Part shown: positions 43,073 to 54,113 of the stretch, piece after piece
Position numbering within the stretch: the first letter of the stretch is position 1
How the letters are laid out: each line of letters starts with the position of its first letter
Assembly: GCA_902702965.1 (NCBI GenBank)
Contig: CACRXP010000426.1
Coordinates: forward strand, 495,067-559,066
DNA: 64,000 nt
Source: Spirometra erinaceieuropaei
Taxonomy: Eukaryota; Platyhelminthes; Cestoda; Diphyllobothriidea; Diphyllobothriidae
Direction: 5' to 3'
The notes under the pieces: generated by a model
Databases searched by the model: none
Told to the model about the DNA's origin: nothing
The model's input: the letters and a program-made list of their open reading frames with translations, nothing else
Program-made: the position numbers and the translations under genes

Positions 43073-46000
43073 TGTATTGGTAGCAGTAAAATGGCACTGT
43101 GGCTGTTTGGCCACAATTGTTCCTGGCTAATCTCACGGTTTATATCTTAGACTGCCATTACGAGGACAATCCATATCTGCATAACTCCTCTTTTATTCGC
43201 TGAGTTCTAGAACAAAAGCGCCTTTTGTTAGCAACTACAAGTGCTGTCTTTTCGTTACATATATTTAGGAACTAAATACTTCCCACAGTTTTTATCCAAC
43301 GAGCTACATTCCACCTGCTTTCAAAACTAACCACTGTCGAATCTTCTTGCAAAAAGACTTGTAATAAGACGTGACTGGTACATAAAGAATAGTCTTAGCG
43401 AAGGATTCTCACTGAAATAAATGTCGTAGCATGTATTTCATGGGACACATATCTCGACTAAATACCATATCTTTACCGTCAAATTTCAGCGGAAAATACT
43501 TTAGACATACAAATATAACGATGCTGTTTCACCAGCCGTGAGGTCTGGTGGGATGTTTGAGTCACTTTCTTTCCTTTTGAAGGTTTACAATAGTGTATTA
43601 ATTAAATTGTCTTCGATTTTGGTAATTGAGGGCTCTACTAGACCTATAGTGCAACCGACTTCGGGGGATCATATGAGTCAAGCTCTGTTTCCAAGACGAG
43701 TTTGTGGATTCATGTCGAAGGTTGGAAACATTCAGCTCAGACGCATAAACTCCACGGCATGAAGGTTAAATGTCCCGATGACGCATACATGAAAATAATC
43801 CTCAAGATACGGATCAACTGTTAGGTGTGCGGGGTAAAGCCTGGTAATAAGTAGCAGGGAAATCCCGAATCCCCTGCCAGGGAGGATTTCGGAACTCGTT
43901 CGTCATTTAAACATGCAGGAATCCCGAATTTTTGAACAAATATCGAGAGAGTGGCTTTTCTGTCCTTCTCTTGCACAATCCACTACTGGGCAGGAGGACG
44001 AGATTCAAGTTTGCAACTCTGCCGCAAAGGCGCGAGCTGCAGAAAGAAGGATTCTCTTAGTGCATGCTGGTGCTTGTCCGTACAGCGTCACCCAAATGGT
44101 TGAAAACCTTGACGAGAGTAACCCTGATCGGTCAGCTTCCTCCCTCGATTCGACGGTGTTTGTAGTTCTGGAGTGGAGTACCAGTCAGAAAACGGGCGGA
44201 TAAGCGCCCGTTCCCTGCGCTTCACTTATTTCCTTTTTCGCAGTTGCTTCGCTTATTTTCCCCCATGAGTCAGAGGGCAATGTAACAACCGTCTGCAAGA
44301 ATAATCCGAAAATTCGGTTGGGCAAATTCATAATAAAATATTGGAGTACATTCCAAGGGGAACTTGCAGAGGACAAGTTTCACACTACGTCGATAGAACC
44401 ACAGTACCCTTAGTCGAATTAGGAAATTGTTGACGCTCTGACAATGCAACACTAAAGCACGTCGTACATTTGTGGGGTACGTAGACTTGACTGAAGTACG
44501 AGATCCAACAAAATCCGTCTCCGTGTCAGAGATTGGAGAAGAATGAGGAAGGGGCAGAAAGGAGGTAGGACCTCAATCACATTTTCTCGATTTTTGACGA
44601 TAATGATTCAGAGACAGCAATATGGGTCACGTCGGTTTACCTCCAAAAGTCCAACCAAGGCAGGCGTGATCGCATGCGGCTGCTGGTGCAGACACTTCAG
44701 GTTTAACGTAACTCGCGCTGATTTGGGCGGTAGTACACTCATCACCTTGCAATGACAACACAGATCGTTGTAAAGCCGCTAGCCTCGCTCTGGATCTGGT
44801 CATATGCACCTTTAAATCCCTTTATAAGCATGTGATAAAAGAGTGCCGATACTCATATGTAATTCCAGAATAACGGCAATATTTACCGAAAAACGGCACA
44901 AAAGGAATGAATGTAAACCAAAGCGAAAATCTTCCTTAGGCTTCACCAATGTCTTTTTTTACTTTGCCTGATAATGATCATGGATAGCAGGGGATCTATT
45001 CGCTGCTCTACTCCTGTTAGTTTCGGAGCCTATCAAAGTCATACGTCTAGTGGTGCCAACTGGATAAACGTTTAACGGCAAAAGATTAGGTACTACAATT
45101 TTAATTTAAGTTTACTTAGCGTCATTAGTTTGTTTTTAAGCAGTCTATGTGTTCTAATAAAAGTTCTTCGAGGTGGCCGGCTACTCTCTGAACAGGACGC
45201 ATCCAACTGTCATTCTATTTATCGGCGGCCTAGTTTTCCTGGGCAACTCTAATAACAGTACGCTTATCAGCTTATGTTTTTGCAGAAAATTCTAATACAT
45301 AATCCCGAAGAAGCTCGGTTATTCTAAGTGGAAGAGTATTTAGTTATCTTTAGCACGTTCGTCTACGCGGTCGTGGGAGAATCATTTGCGGAGACCAATC
45401 CATGCCCATCAGTTTAAAGCTATCACTTAAAAGACAATAAAACTTTCAAATGCAACTAATACCTAGAAAAACCGACTACGTAAAATGGACTTCCTTAAAT
45501 GTTGGTGTTTTTGGATGCTTTTAACTTAGTCAAACAACCGGAGAGAAGTCAGAAAAAGTCAAGTCGTATGTGGGCGTACCCAACGATAGAGTTCCTCCTC
45601 CGATGCATTCTGTCTGCCATCATTTTTTGGTTTCTCAACAAGGTAAGCCCCGTTTATTCCTGGGTTACTGACTGTATCCCAAGCAGGAATGAAGGCAATT
45701 GTCGTTCTCTTAGATCACTCTAGGCGGATACTTGTAGTAACTGTTTGATAGGTTGTCAGTGGAACCAATTGTTGACTAAGTGCGCTAACAGAACCCTTTT
45801 TTGGAAATCAACTAATTGGGCAAATTCTACGTTTTATGATTGCTCATTAGATTACGCCTTCCGGTAAAAATTGGTTAAGCTGCAATGTTGAAGAGAAAAA
45901 ATCCAAAATTTTGTGGAAATAAGTTGGCAACGCCCTAGGATGCAGTAGATAACATCAACGACTCTGTGAGTTAATGAGTAACGCAGAGACTGGGGCGCCA

Positions 46001-46994
46001 TGATGTCATCGCTCGCTTTGATAGTAGGTGCGTTTTGACAGTCGCCAGCTGACCGAGACAAGGCTCAATTCACTTAGAAAATAATTAAACAGCCGAGGGT
46101 GAGTACTGAGAATCAGCAGAGGCATTTTGAGGGCGGTTCCCGAGGATTCTACAGAGCAACGTGTCGCATGCAGCTTCGTGTCACACCTTCGAAAAATTCC
46201 CATCTATTTACGTAGGTTCCGGGAGATTTCTACGTAAGCTACAAGGAATTCCATTATTAAAGATCATATACTAATGCATAGAACTGTTGAATATGCAGCT
46301 GCACCCCAGTTTTCCATAATTCCTTAGAACGTCCACCTAAAATGCCAACCATGCACAGCCCAAGTAGAGGCATGTTTTCCTTCAGTTATGAACGCACTTA
46401 AAAACATATTTGAACTTACAAATTTAACCAAAAGTGTAGTACATCCTAAATGTAGACTTCGAATTTCGCTGACTTCTGCGTTAGATTCAATCTCCGGTGG
46501 TCTGACTCGACATGGTCATCAGTATAAGACGCAAGGCGGAGAATAGTCATAAGCTGGCCCGATGCGAAGTTTTTGCATAAATTCCCCTCTAACCTGTTCA
46601 CTACACATTTGGGGTTTGTCGACGAGCTAGATTCCTTGATGAAAGGATTACAAGCCGAAAGGTTATCTTACCTTTTCTCCTTCCGAAAAGCAGGTTTTGC
46701 TGGCTCGCTATTAAGATAGCCTTTTTAATCATTGTCATTCCTTTAAGCTGTAACACCTAGTACATCCAGTACATGGGATGAGCTGGTGCCCCCCAAACGC
46801 GCCACGTCGTAGATGCGCTGGAACAACACGGACCCATATCGGCTGACGGCAGGCGTTATCGGAAGCGTACCAAAACAAATGCTAGCATTTCGGGGGGCGG
46901 TTGCATATCCAGTTGCCGACATTGGGATCCCTGCGGTCCTCATTGTTATTGATGGTTAAATCCTGGACATTTTCTGTGTAGAGTGGAGCGCCAA
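43073..46994. other. Long stretch with no supported feature
   Basis: Probably still intron or 5' region of the channel gene. A GC-balanced minus frame at 46743-46943 looks somewhat coding-like but its splice phase does not fit exon 1, and a repeat begins right beside it. No other candidate. Confidence 0.35.
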
Positions 46995-47215
46995 TGGGCG
47001 GGCTCGACTCTGCCATCCACCCGCGTACTCCCGCCTCCAGTCTTATTGACTCTGTCTTGGTTCCGGATGCAGGTGGAGGCGGAGAGAGTGCGGTAGATGC
47101 TGCGCAAGTCTACCATCACTATAACCTGGCTCACGCGCAAGCCATCGTTTCTGCTCCACCTTGTTGTGGAACACACGGTAGACATCGTCGGCAACGACGG
47201 TCGAGATGCCGGGTT
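46995..47215 (+). repeat. R1 repeat, nearly complete copy
   Basis: In order: 'actcccgcctccagtcttat', 'ggttccggatgcaggtggag', 'gagtgcggtagatgctgcgc', 'aagtctaccatcactataac' and 'cacacggtagacatcgtcgg'. The best reference copy in the window. Non-coding: frames on both strands are broken between copies. Confidence 0.75.
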
Positions 47216-50200
47216 ACGTGCGCAGACGTGATTTCACAACTTTGCCCACCGTTTTCACACCAGTCTCCAGGCCTCTTGGCTTTGTCTGGGGATTAGAATA
47301 TGGTGGGTGTGAGGAGAGAAATCGAGACTGTTTTGCCGCTAGTCTCTCTTCTCTGTTCCTCAGAAAGTCCTACCTGCTAAGACAGCAGGATTTTATTTAA
47401 TGTTCTAAGACGCACTGGGGCACGCAGTCAATAATTTCGGGATTCCTAGGTAAGGGGCAGTCCTACGTAATACACTAATTCCATTTGTGCACACAATAAG
47501 GGCTTTTTCAAATGTTAAATGACTTTAAGCATTCTGGCCAACAATGGGGAGGTGGGATTGACAATGATCAGGGCGACTGAAATGATAAAAAACCAACAGT
47601 AAATCGAAAAATAGTTTACAAAAACAAAACGTTATGAGAACTACTTCAGACCGGGTGCATAAACGAATTTATATATGAAATCATCGAGAAAGCAGCTTTA
47701 GAATCTAGGTCCAAATAATGAGACGGATATATAGTCGGTTTACTAAGCATTACTGATTAATGTAAGTAACGACATATGAATGCATTGTCAAACGGTCGTG
47801 TGTTTTTTCCGGCATTGCAAATGGCTGACGCAGGTGCATAATTATTTTTGAAATAAAGTCAAGTTATGACGACCTTATTTTACACAAGATTCTTTAAAGA
47901 ATTCCGAAGACACGTTCTCGATTCCAGTGGTCTTTTTGTCGGACGCAGCGATTGTTCTCAACCATTTTCAATATATTAGCAGAGGAAATGCATTCATTCT
48001 TAGGTTACCTCTTCAGAAGACTGCATAACATGCTGAAATATAAAAATTAGCTAAACCGTTCTCATGGTTGCATGCAAATGGATGAAGGTGTGAAGTATCT
48101 TCGATCATAACAGTCGATTTGAACGAGTTAATGATAACTGTAGTAATAATTTTGTTTTAACTGCTTTTAGGCTGGTCTTCTTCCTGCCAAATTTTAGCAT
48201 TTGATGTAACGATGGCAAAAAAATTACTCCAGCGCAATATTTCCACACGTGAACTAACCACTTGGTTGAATACCTCTGCAGTGTTAATTACGATTACTTC
48301 TGCGGATATCGACCGCTCTTATCTGTACACGGTTCCAGTACACTAACATGCACATACTCGTTTTGCGGACTGCTAACTCTAAATCACTCTCCTGTTAATT
48401 CCCAAAATTATCGCTTTAGCATTCATCTTTGAAGTTCCTATGTCAGAGACCAGCATAGAATATGCTGGGAGACGCAACGAAGAGCCGAGTCCCTCACATT
48501 TGAGTTAAAATTTGGAACGCATGTCTGGATCCATAAGTTAGTACTTAGATAGGGAGTGTGATGGAACCACCATCCTGTAAAATCATACCACTAAGTTGGT
48601 GAATATTACCGAATTCTCCCGATTGGCCCATTTAGGTTTCGCACGTTACGTCGAGGAAAAAAGCATAAACAAACAGATGTCGGCGGTGTCCAGGAGGTCT
48701 TCTTTAGTTTCAGAAAGTCCAGTCTGAATCCGTGCAGTGGTTCAAGGTGAAACTGCTGTTGACTGAAAACCCTGAACACGAAGTTCACTTGTTTATTCAT
48801 TTTGCACAAAAGTTTACATCAATTAATTCGAGGATTTTGCCTGTCAGTGCAATATTCAGTTACGCGGTGCGTACCAACATGTTGCCCAAGAACATAAATT
48901 GCCTAATTCCTCAAGTGCCGGATATTTCTTAAATTACTAAGCGAGAGACACTCGACTTAGCATAAAGGCCAACATTGGATAGCTTAGGTGTTGAGCTGAA
49001 AGATTTCCAAGAACGTCTTCAGACTAACTCTTTGTTTTCGGGCCAGTGAAGTTGGATATCGTGAGAGACCAGTGAAAACGTCTAAATCGGATTTGCCAAG
49101 AGCAGTCATTTTCAGCCCGGGAGGACAGTTTTACATATTAGGTGGACTTGATTTTAGAGTTTGACAATTGAAAAGAACAGTGGGCTTACTTGGAGCGAGC
49201 AAGTCAGGAAAAAACTCACACAAACCACCAATTTAGAAATACCCCACCACTTTATATGACTATGTTACATGTGAATAAATAACTCTGTCAAAGTCTTTCT
49301 CCTAATACTAACCTAAAAATATGAGGTAGGATCCGTTAAAAGCTGCTTAATTATACCATACTGCCGTTTAGCTCCCACTGATTACTTCACTCCAGCTAAC
49401 ACGCCCACTTTGCGCGGTCATCTCCTAAAACTACGCTCAGGGAAAACAAGGATCAATGGATGAAAGTTATTTTTCAGTAACGGAGTGGTTGCAGGGTGGA
49501 ATGCCCTTCCTACCAATTTTGTAATCTCCTGCTGTGTGAATTCCTCTAATTTAAACTTGACGCGCATCTATCCTCCCAACTAAAAGCCTCACAACCACTC
49601 ATATAATCCGTCACCAACTTATATACATTTATACTACTTGCAATTAGTTAGTAACTGTTAATGATTACTCTCTTTATGCGAGCTGGCAGCTGCCTGCAAC
49701 TATGCACAGAATCTCCTTCGCAATTTTCCACTTATCAATGTTTTTTCCAACTACTTGTAACCAATAACGAGTTCAAAGGCGTTCGCTTATGTTCCCCTTA
49801 ATAAAACTGAACTGAACAGATTGCCCCTTTGACTCAAATGCGTCTATAAAAATCTAATATCCTATTGACACCTGTGTTCACATTCTGCCTAGTTTTATTT
49901 CTGTACATGTATAACAATAGAAAAAATAATCTTCGTTTAGGAAATCAGTCTATCGGTTCCTCAACATTTCGTGCCAGTTCGCATAGAAGAAATAAAACAA
50001 GCCTGAAGAAAGCCTAGTGTTGGTGGATTATTAGTAGGAAAAAATGGTCATCGACATTTGCGAAGACTGAGGCCGGTCGAATTTAAATAGTAAAAGGGCT
50101 TGGGCTATAGGTTTCACTAAAGAATGTAGAGTCAAGAAATTCGGAATAGTTAGTTACAATCCTCATCAAGACTGAGGTTGAACTTGTGGTTCTTGTTAAT

Positions 50201-50754
50201 GGAACTAGCAGGCATCACGTTCAGAGTTGTCCGTGACACCTCCCATGATCGTTTTGCTAGTTGATTGCTTCCTTCCGACTTGTACTCTTTGAGAGCCATC
50301 CTAACGGTGCTTTAGACATTTTCTTCGCTTTATATGCTCTGGACACAGTTTTGGCTTCGTTTCAGCCCAACAATTTTCACCATCTTATCTGAAGTTGCAG
50401 ATTATCTCGGACGTAGATGTATCGAAGTAGAACTCAATTTAGAGAAAGAACCTACTTATTCCAGCGAATTTTCACTTCAAAGGCTTTATTTCGAATTCAC
50501 AGTTCGCCTGGCAGTTTCTAAAGAGATTCGGAGAGGAGGGTGGAAATTCCTGCCCTTTTCACGGTTTTAGGGAAGTTTGTTCTGTCTTTCCATTATTCGC
50601 CAAATCTTGCGCTTTCACCGGATATGCAGGTCGTGAGCATGGTTGCGCAATCATCCCCCTCTTTGTGACTCGTTGTTGTGCTGTTTTGGGTAAGAATCCT
50701 GGCCAAATACTCGTTGCATACCAAGGGGTATGTTGGTACGCCTATGTCCGGGTC
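47216..50754. other. Long AT-rich stretch with no supported feature
   Basis: No open frame above 78 codons and no matched repeat. Likely intergenic or intron. Confidence 0.4.
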
Positions 50755-50965
50755 CCACCGTGCCAGCCACCTTTTCCCTCTTTCGCCTCCAGTCTTCTTG
50801 ACTATGTCTTGACACCGGACCCAGGTGGGGGGGGGGAGAGTGCGGTTGATGCCGCGGAAGTCTACTTTCAGCATAGACTAATACACGCGCAATTCAGCGT
50901 GCCCGCTTCACCTTCCTGTGAAGCCCACGATGGGCATTTTCGGCCACGACGGTCGAACTGTCATT
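50755..50965 (+). repeat. R1 repeat copy with a G10 run
   Basis: 'cgcctccagtcttcttgact', 'ttgacaccggacccaggt', then a run of about ten G, 'gagtgcggttgatgcc' and 'cacgacggtcgaactgtc'. The G run sits where other copies have a shorter GGGG. Confidence 0.72.
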
Positions 50966-51509
50966 TGGCTAATATAATATTTTTCTGGTTATCCTGAAGC
51001 AGCAGTTTTTCTACTGTCATTTTGCTATAGGCAACTGAAGTGGTGTGGAGTCATGGTCTAAGGCGAAACATTTGCTAGAAGATGCGGTCCGTGTGGAAGT
51101 GAGACAAAGCACACACCAAAAGTACCGCCGTGTCGGGATCAGAGTCAACACGTTCGTGGAGTGGAGTCCATCGGGACATCGCTGAACCGTTCTTCAACAG
51201 ACTGGTTCTAATAGTTTTCGACGTCGCGGCTTATACCTCTGATGACCCGGTAACTATAACAAAAAACTCATCTGCAGTAATGGCACTTTTAAAAAAATGT
51301 AACAAACAGCGTTTGCGCTCGGAAACGCGGTCCTGTCTGGTCAACAAATTAGCCCGTTCGTACTATTGTTGATTTCAGTAGGTGGTCAACATTTGTTACT
51401 TACATACTATCAATAATTTCAGCAGGCGTAGTACTAATTGTGGATTCTTTCACTTCGCGGTGCTTCGCGGGCTGCTGCGATTATGATTCACAATTATGTT
51501 CGGGTCCGC
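50966..51509. other. Unassigned stretch
   Basis: An 80-codon plus frame at 51130-51372 has no recognised motif. Confidence 0.35.
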
Positions 51510-51660
51510 GTTTTGCAATCAGGAATAGGGTTCGGGATTTAGGATCAGGAGTAGGGTTCGGGATTTAGGATCAGGAGTAGGGTTCGGATTTTCGGGATTA
51601 GAGATGGACAAGGGTTATGATTAAGGGCTTAAGTTTAAGGTTAGCACTGGGGTCAGTGGG
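51510..51660 (+). repeat. Degenerate TTAGGG-like / 24-bp tandem tract
   Basis: Three imperfect units of 'aggagtagggttcgggattt' about 24 bp apart (about 51528-51590), then 'gggattagagatgg', 'gggttatgattaagggc' and 'taaggttagc'. Looks like decayed telomere-type repeat that picked up a secondary tandem. Confidence 0.6.
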
Positions 51661-52089
51661 TCATTCAACACCTCCTTCCTGCAACTTTCGTCCACGGCCG
51701 ACATGTGATTGGTCACATTCTCGGACGGCCCAGTCTCGATGACCTTGACCTGCCAATCACTCTTATTCTTCGCAGAATTGGTTTTGCTGGTTTGCTGCAG
51801 TTTCCTTTTTCTACTGCGCGCCGCTTATGCCGAGATTTTAGTACCTATTCAATCAAGCTGGCGTATTTGTCTATAGTATATGTGCTTTTCTTTTATTTTT
51901 CGCACATTCCTAACGGTTTCCCGCAGCTCCACTCGCAAAGCACCTTTTTACCGCTGTCTCCATACTGGACGCGCCTGGGCTTCCTCATTTTCGGCAGGAA
52001 CGCGTTTCCGAACCCTGCTCAAACGATATCACTCAGCTCACATCATCAACTTCCCAAAAAGTGTGCCAAAATAGGGGATCTGCCATGCG
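51661..52089. other. Unassigned stretch
   Basis: A 137-codon plus frame at 51705-52118 runs into the integrase remnant in a different phase and shows no motif. It may hold eroded upstream parts of that element. Confidence 0.35.
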
Positions 52090-52645
52090 GTGGCACCGCC
52101 GTTTCATCCCCAATCTAACGATCAAAGAGAAAGTTTCGTTGAGACTTTTAAGAGAGCGATGAGAAAGATGCGGAAGAACGCAGAGCTTCTCTATTGGACA
52201 ATCCCGAAAACGATTTGGCGGCCAAACACCGGCCGGGAGTTGTTTGAGCCGACAGCCGCACATACGACTGCTGTAACTGAGACCACCCGTCCGGGTTTTC
52301 AAACAGGTAAAACACTATTTTGGAGAGAGAGGGGGGGGAGGGTAAGAGGCGTTTGCCTGCAATAACAAAGCTAGAAAGAAGTCCTGGATAGAGGATATGA
52401 TAAGGATACCCAGAGACGTTTTGTTCGAGGTGGTGGTAACAGGTGGAGAAATCGAACAGCATGCGAACCAGCTCAGGCATAGACGCACCACAGACAGTCA
52501 AGAAGCACACTGCCTGCTGTGTGATACCCTCGAGCTTCCGATCCCCAAGGCAGATAGCCAGTCAGCAACGTCGATCGTTTGCAACAGCCAGAGAGGAACG
52601 CAGCCACCAAGGAAACTGATTTTGGCCCTGAGGAAGAAGAGATGA
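52090..52645 (+). pseudogene. Ty3/Gypsy integrase C-terminal remnant (second family)
   Basis: The frame from 52090 reads APPFHPQSNDQRESFVETFK and RAMRKMR, the last catalytic block of a Gypsy integrase, with its Glu kept. It goes on with PTAAHTTAVTETTRPGF and GKTLFWRERGG, the start of the chromatin-binding-like C-terminal domain, and stops. After a frameshift the frame from 52397 gives LFEVVVTGGEIEQHANQLRH, which closes that domain (the H-x-NQLR ending), followed by a Pro/Ser tail. This is a Mag-type or related lineage, clearly different from the CsRn1-like element. Upstream domains were not found. Confidence 0.72.
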
Positions 52646-52656
52646 GGTTCAACTTT

Positions 52657-52669
52657 CAAAAGGGGGGTA
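52657..52669 (+). promoter_or_regulatory. Polypurine tract of the second Gypsy element
   Basis: 'caaaaggggggta' directly before TGAAGAGCGCAAGTG, which I take as the first bases of a 3' LTR. No second LTR copy exists in the window to confirm this. Confidence 0.5.
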
Positions 52670-52962
52670 TGAAGAGCGCAAGTGTTGTCGAGTTACAACC
52701 TACGGCGAAATAGACTTGACCAAGCATGGAACAGCAGCCCAGGCCGGCGGCGAGACACATGAGTGAAATTGGCAGCTGACCGGCGTTTACTGCAGCATCG
52801 AGTACGTGTGGTGCCTTCGCTCACGAGTGCGGTCCAATCCATGTCTAGCCGATAATCGGAGATTTTGCGTGTATATGAATTGAAATTCAATTTATTGCCA
52901 ATAGAAGCGAAGAGCCGAGTCCCAGGAAGTAGTCTTGAAGAAGGAGACACGATCGCCGGGAG

Positions 52963-53943
52963 GAGGAAGAGAACAACCAGCTGGCCTTCCTGGATGTCCT
53001 CGTATGCCGCAAGGATTGTGGTGGACTAAAGACCAAAGTGTTCAGGAAAGCGACAAATACGATGCAAGTACTGAACTTCAACAGTAACCACCCAATCAGT
53101 CACAAACGCAGTTGTGTAAGGACGCTCTATCGGCGTGTCGAAACGCACTGCAGTGAGCCGGAAGACAAAATTGCTGAACTACAATACCTCCGACGGGTCT
53201 TCAAAGCCAATGGCTACCCGCGCAACTTCGTCGGCCGGTGCATACGCAAAAGGGACGAAAGGCCTAACCGCACGGACACCAAGTCTTGACGGGCACTTCC
53301 GTATGTCAAGAACGTTTCGGAAGCTGTCGGCCGCCTTCTCGCACCACTTGGGGTTGGAGTGGCACACAGACCGGAGGCAACCATCAGGCGTCTGATCATG
53401 AAACCGAAAGACCCACTGCCACGGCTAGAAACGTCTGGAGTCGTTTATCGGATCTGGTGCAGTTGCGGGCAAAGCAACTACGGAACCGGAAGACAGCTCC
53501 GAACGAGAATGGCCGAACACGCGGCAGCGGTGCGCAGAAAGGACGCCAGCTCTCAAGTTGCAGCTCATTCGACGAGATCCGGCCACATATTTAAATTCGA
53601 TGAGGCCGAAATTCTCGCAAGAGGTGACAACCGAGTGAGCCGGGAGCAACTGGAATCATGGTTTACTGGCCCCCAGTCCATCAACAAGTGCAACGATCTT
53701 CCCATTCAATACAGCGTGCTGAGACTTCGTCTAGGCGGAGTAATTGGCCACGCGGGGAGCGCACTGGTGAACACTCTTCCCAACACCCGGGTCAACGTGT
53801 CAGATGGTCGAGCAATCATCACGCCAACATCCAACGCACGTGATGAAATTGCAGCAATTATCGACTCGAATGTCGGCCATCAAGCAATGATCACACCAAG
53901 TGTGACAATCCCTGATGAAGGGGCGAGCCGTGAATGTTCATAG
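52963..53943 (+). pseudogene. Penelope-like protein, RT C-terminus plus GIY-YIG nuclease
   Basis: One frame of about 326 codons with a single in-frame TGA at about 53287. It starts NNQLAFLDVLVCRKDCGGLK and KTKVFRKATNTMQVLNFNSN, HPISHKRSCVRTLYRR, then KANGYPRNFV, the thumb and linker after the RT core in Penelope-like elements. After the stop come RALPYVKNVSEAVGRLLAPL and GVGVAHRPEATIRRL. The nuclease follows: GVVYRIWCSCGQSNYGTGRQ, then LRTRMAEHAAAVRRKDASS, AAHSTRSGHIFKF, RGDNRVSREQLESWF and SINKCNDLPI. The second GIY-YIG motif, expected as NY-x-G-E/Q-TGR, has lost about two residues (NYGTGR). With one stop and one small deletion it is a fairly young but dead copy; the polymerase core was never copied in (5' truncation). 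Confidence 0.85.
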
Positions 53944-53970
53944 GCATGCGGTATCATGGCTACTGCATCC

Positions 53971-53978
53971 TATAAATA
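53971..53978 (+). promoter_or_regulatory. TATA-like box in the Penelope terminal unit
   Basis: TATAAATA, about 45 bp before the hairpin. A similar TATA-like string precedes copies c, f and g of the hairpin, so it is a family feature, perhaps the promoter of the tandem next unit. Confidence 0.45.
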
Positions 53979-54023
53979 CCGCAGCCCCTTGTGCAACAAC
54001 CATCCGTTTCTGCTCTTTTGTCT

Positions 54024-54066
54024 CTGATGATGGATTCGAGTAGGAATCCGAAACGTCAGGCTAATA
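54024..54066 (+). ncRNA. Hammerhead-like 3' hairpin (copy a, best)
   Basis: CTGATGA at 54024-54030, T, GGATTC (54032-54037), the loop GAGTAG, GAATCC (54044-54049), GAAAC (54050-54054), then GTCAGGCTAATAAA. The six-base stem is perfect. It lies 80 bp after the stop of the Penelope frame. A CUGANGA - stem - GAAA core is that of a hammerhead ribozyme, reported before from Penelope-like elements; the extra U ahead of the stem is not typical. Confidence 0.5.
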
Positions 54067-54113
54067 AAGCTCTTGTCCCGGCGATCGTGTCTCCTTCTTC
54101 AATTCAATTTATT

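Larger units (their letters stand above)
52897..54100 (+). mobile_element. Penelope-like element with 13-bp target duplication and inverted end
   Basis: Direct repeats of aattcaatttatt (52884-52896 and 54101-54113) bound it. A perfect 26-bp stretch at 52935-52960 ('ttgaagaaggagacacgatc'...) is the inverse of 54077-54102, placing an inverted piece of the 3' end near the 5' end, as known for Penelope insertions. Inside are a truncated RT end with a GIY-YIG domain, a TATA-like box and the 3' hairpin. It inserted into what seems to be the LTR of the second Gypsy element. Confidence 0.82.

Noticed and set aside
46743..46943. 66-codon minus frame with coding-like composition
   Set aside because: Its possible donor leaves one base while exon 1 needs two, and the frame ends next to an R1 copy. 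No domain.
51705..52118. 137-codon plus frame
   Set aside because: It overlaps the integrase remnant out of phase and carries no retroelement motif of its own.
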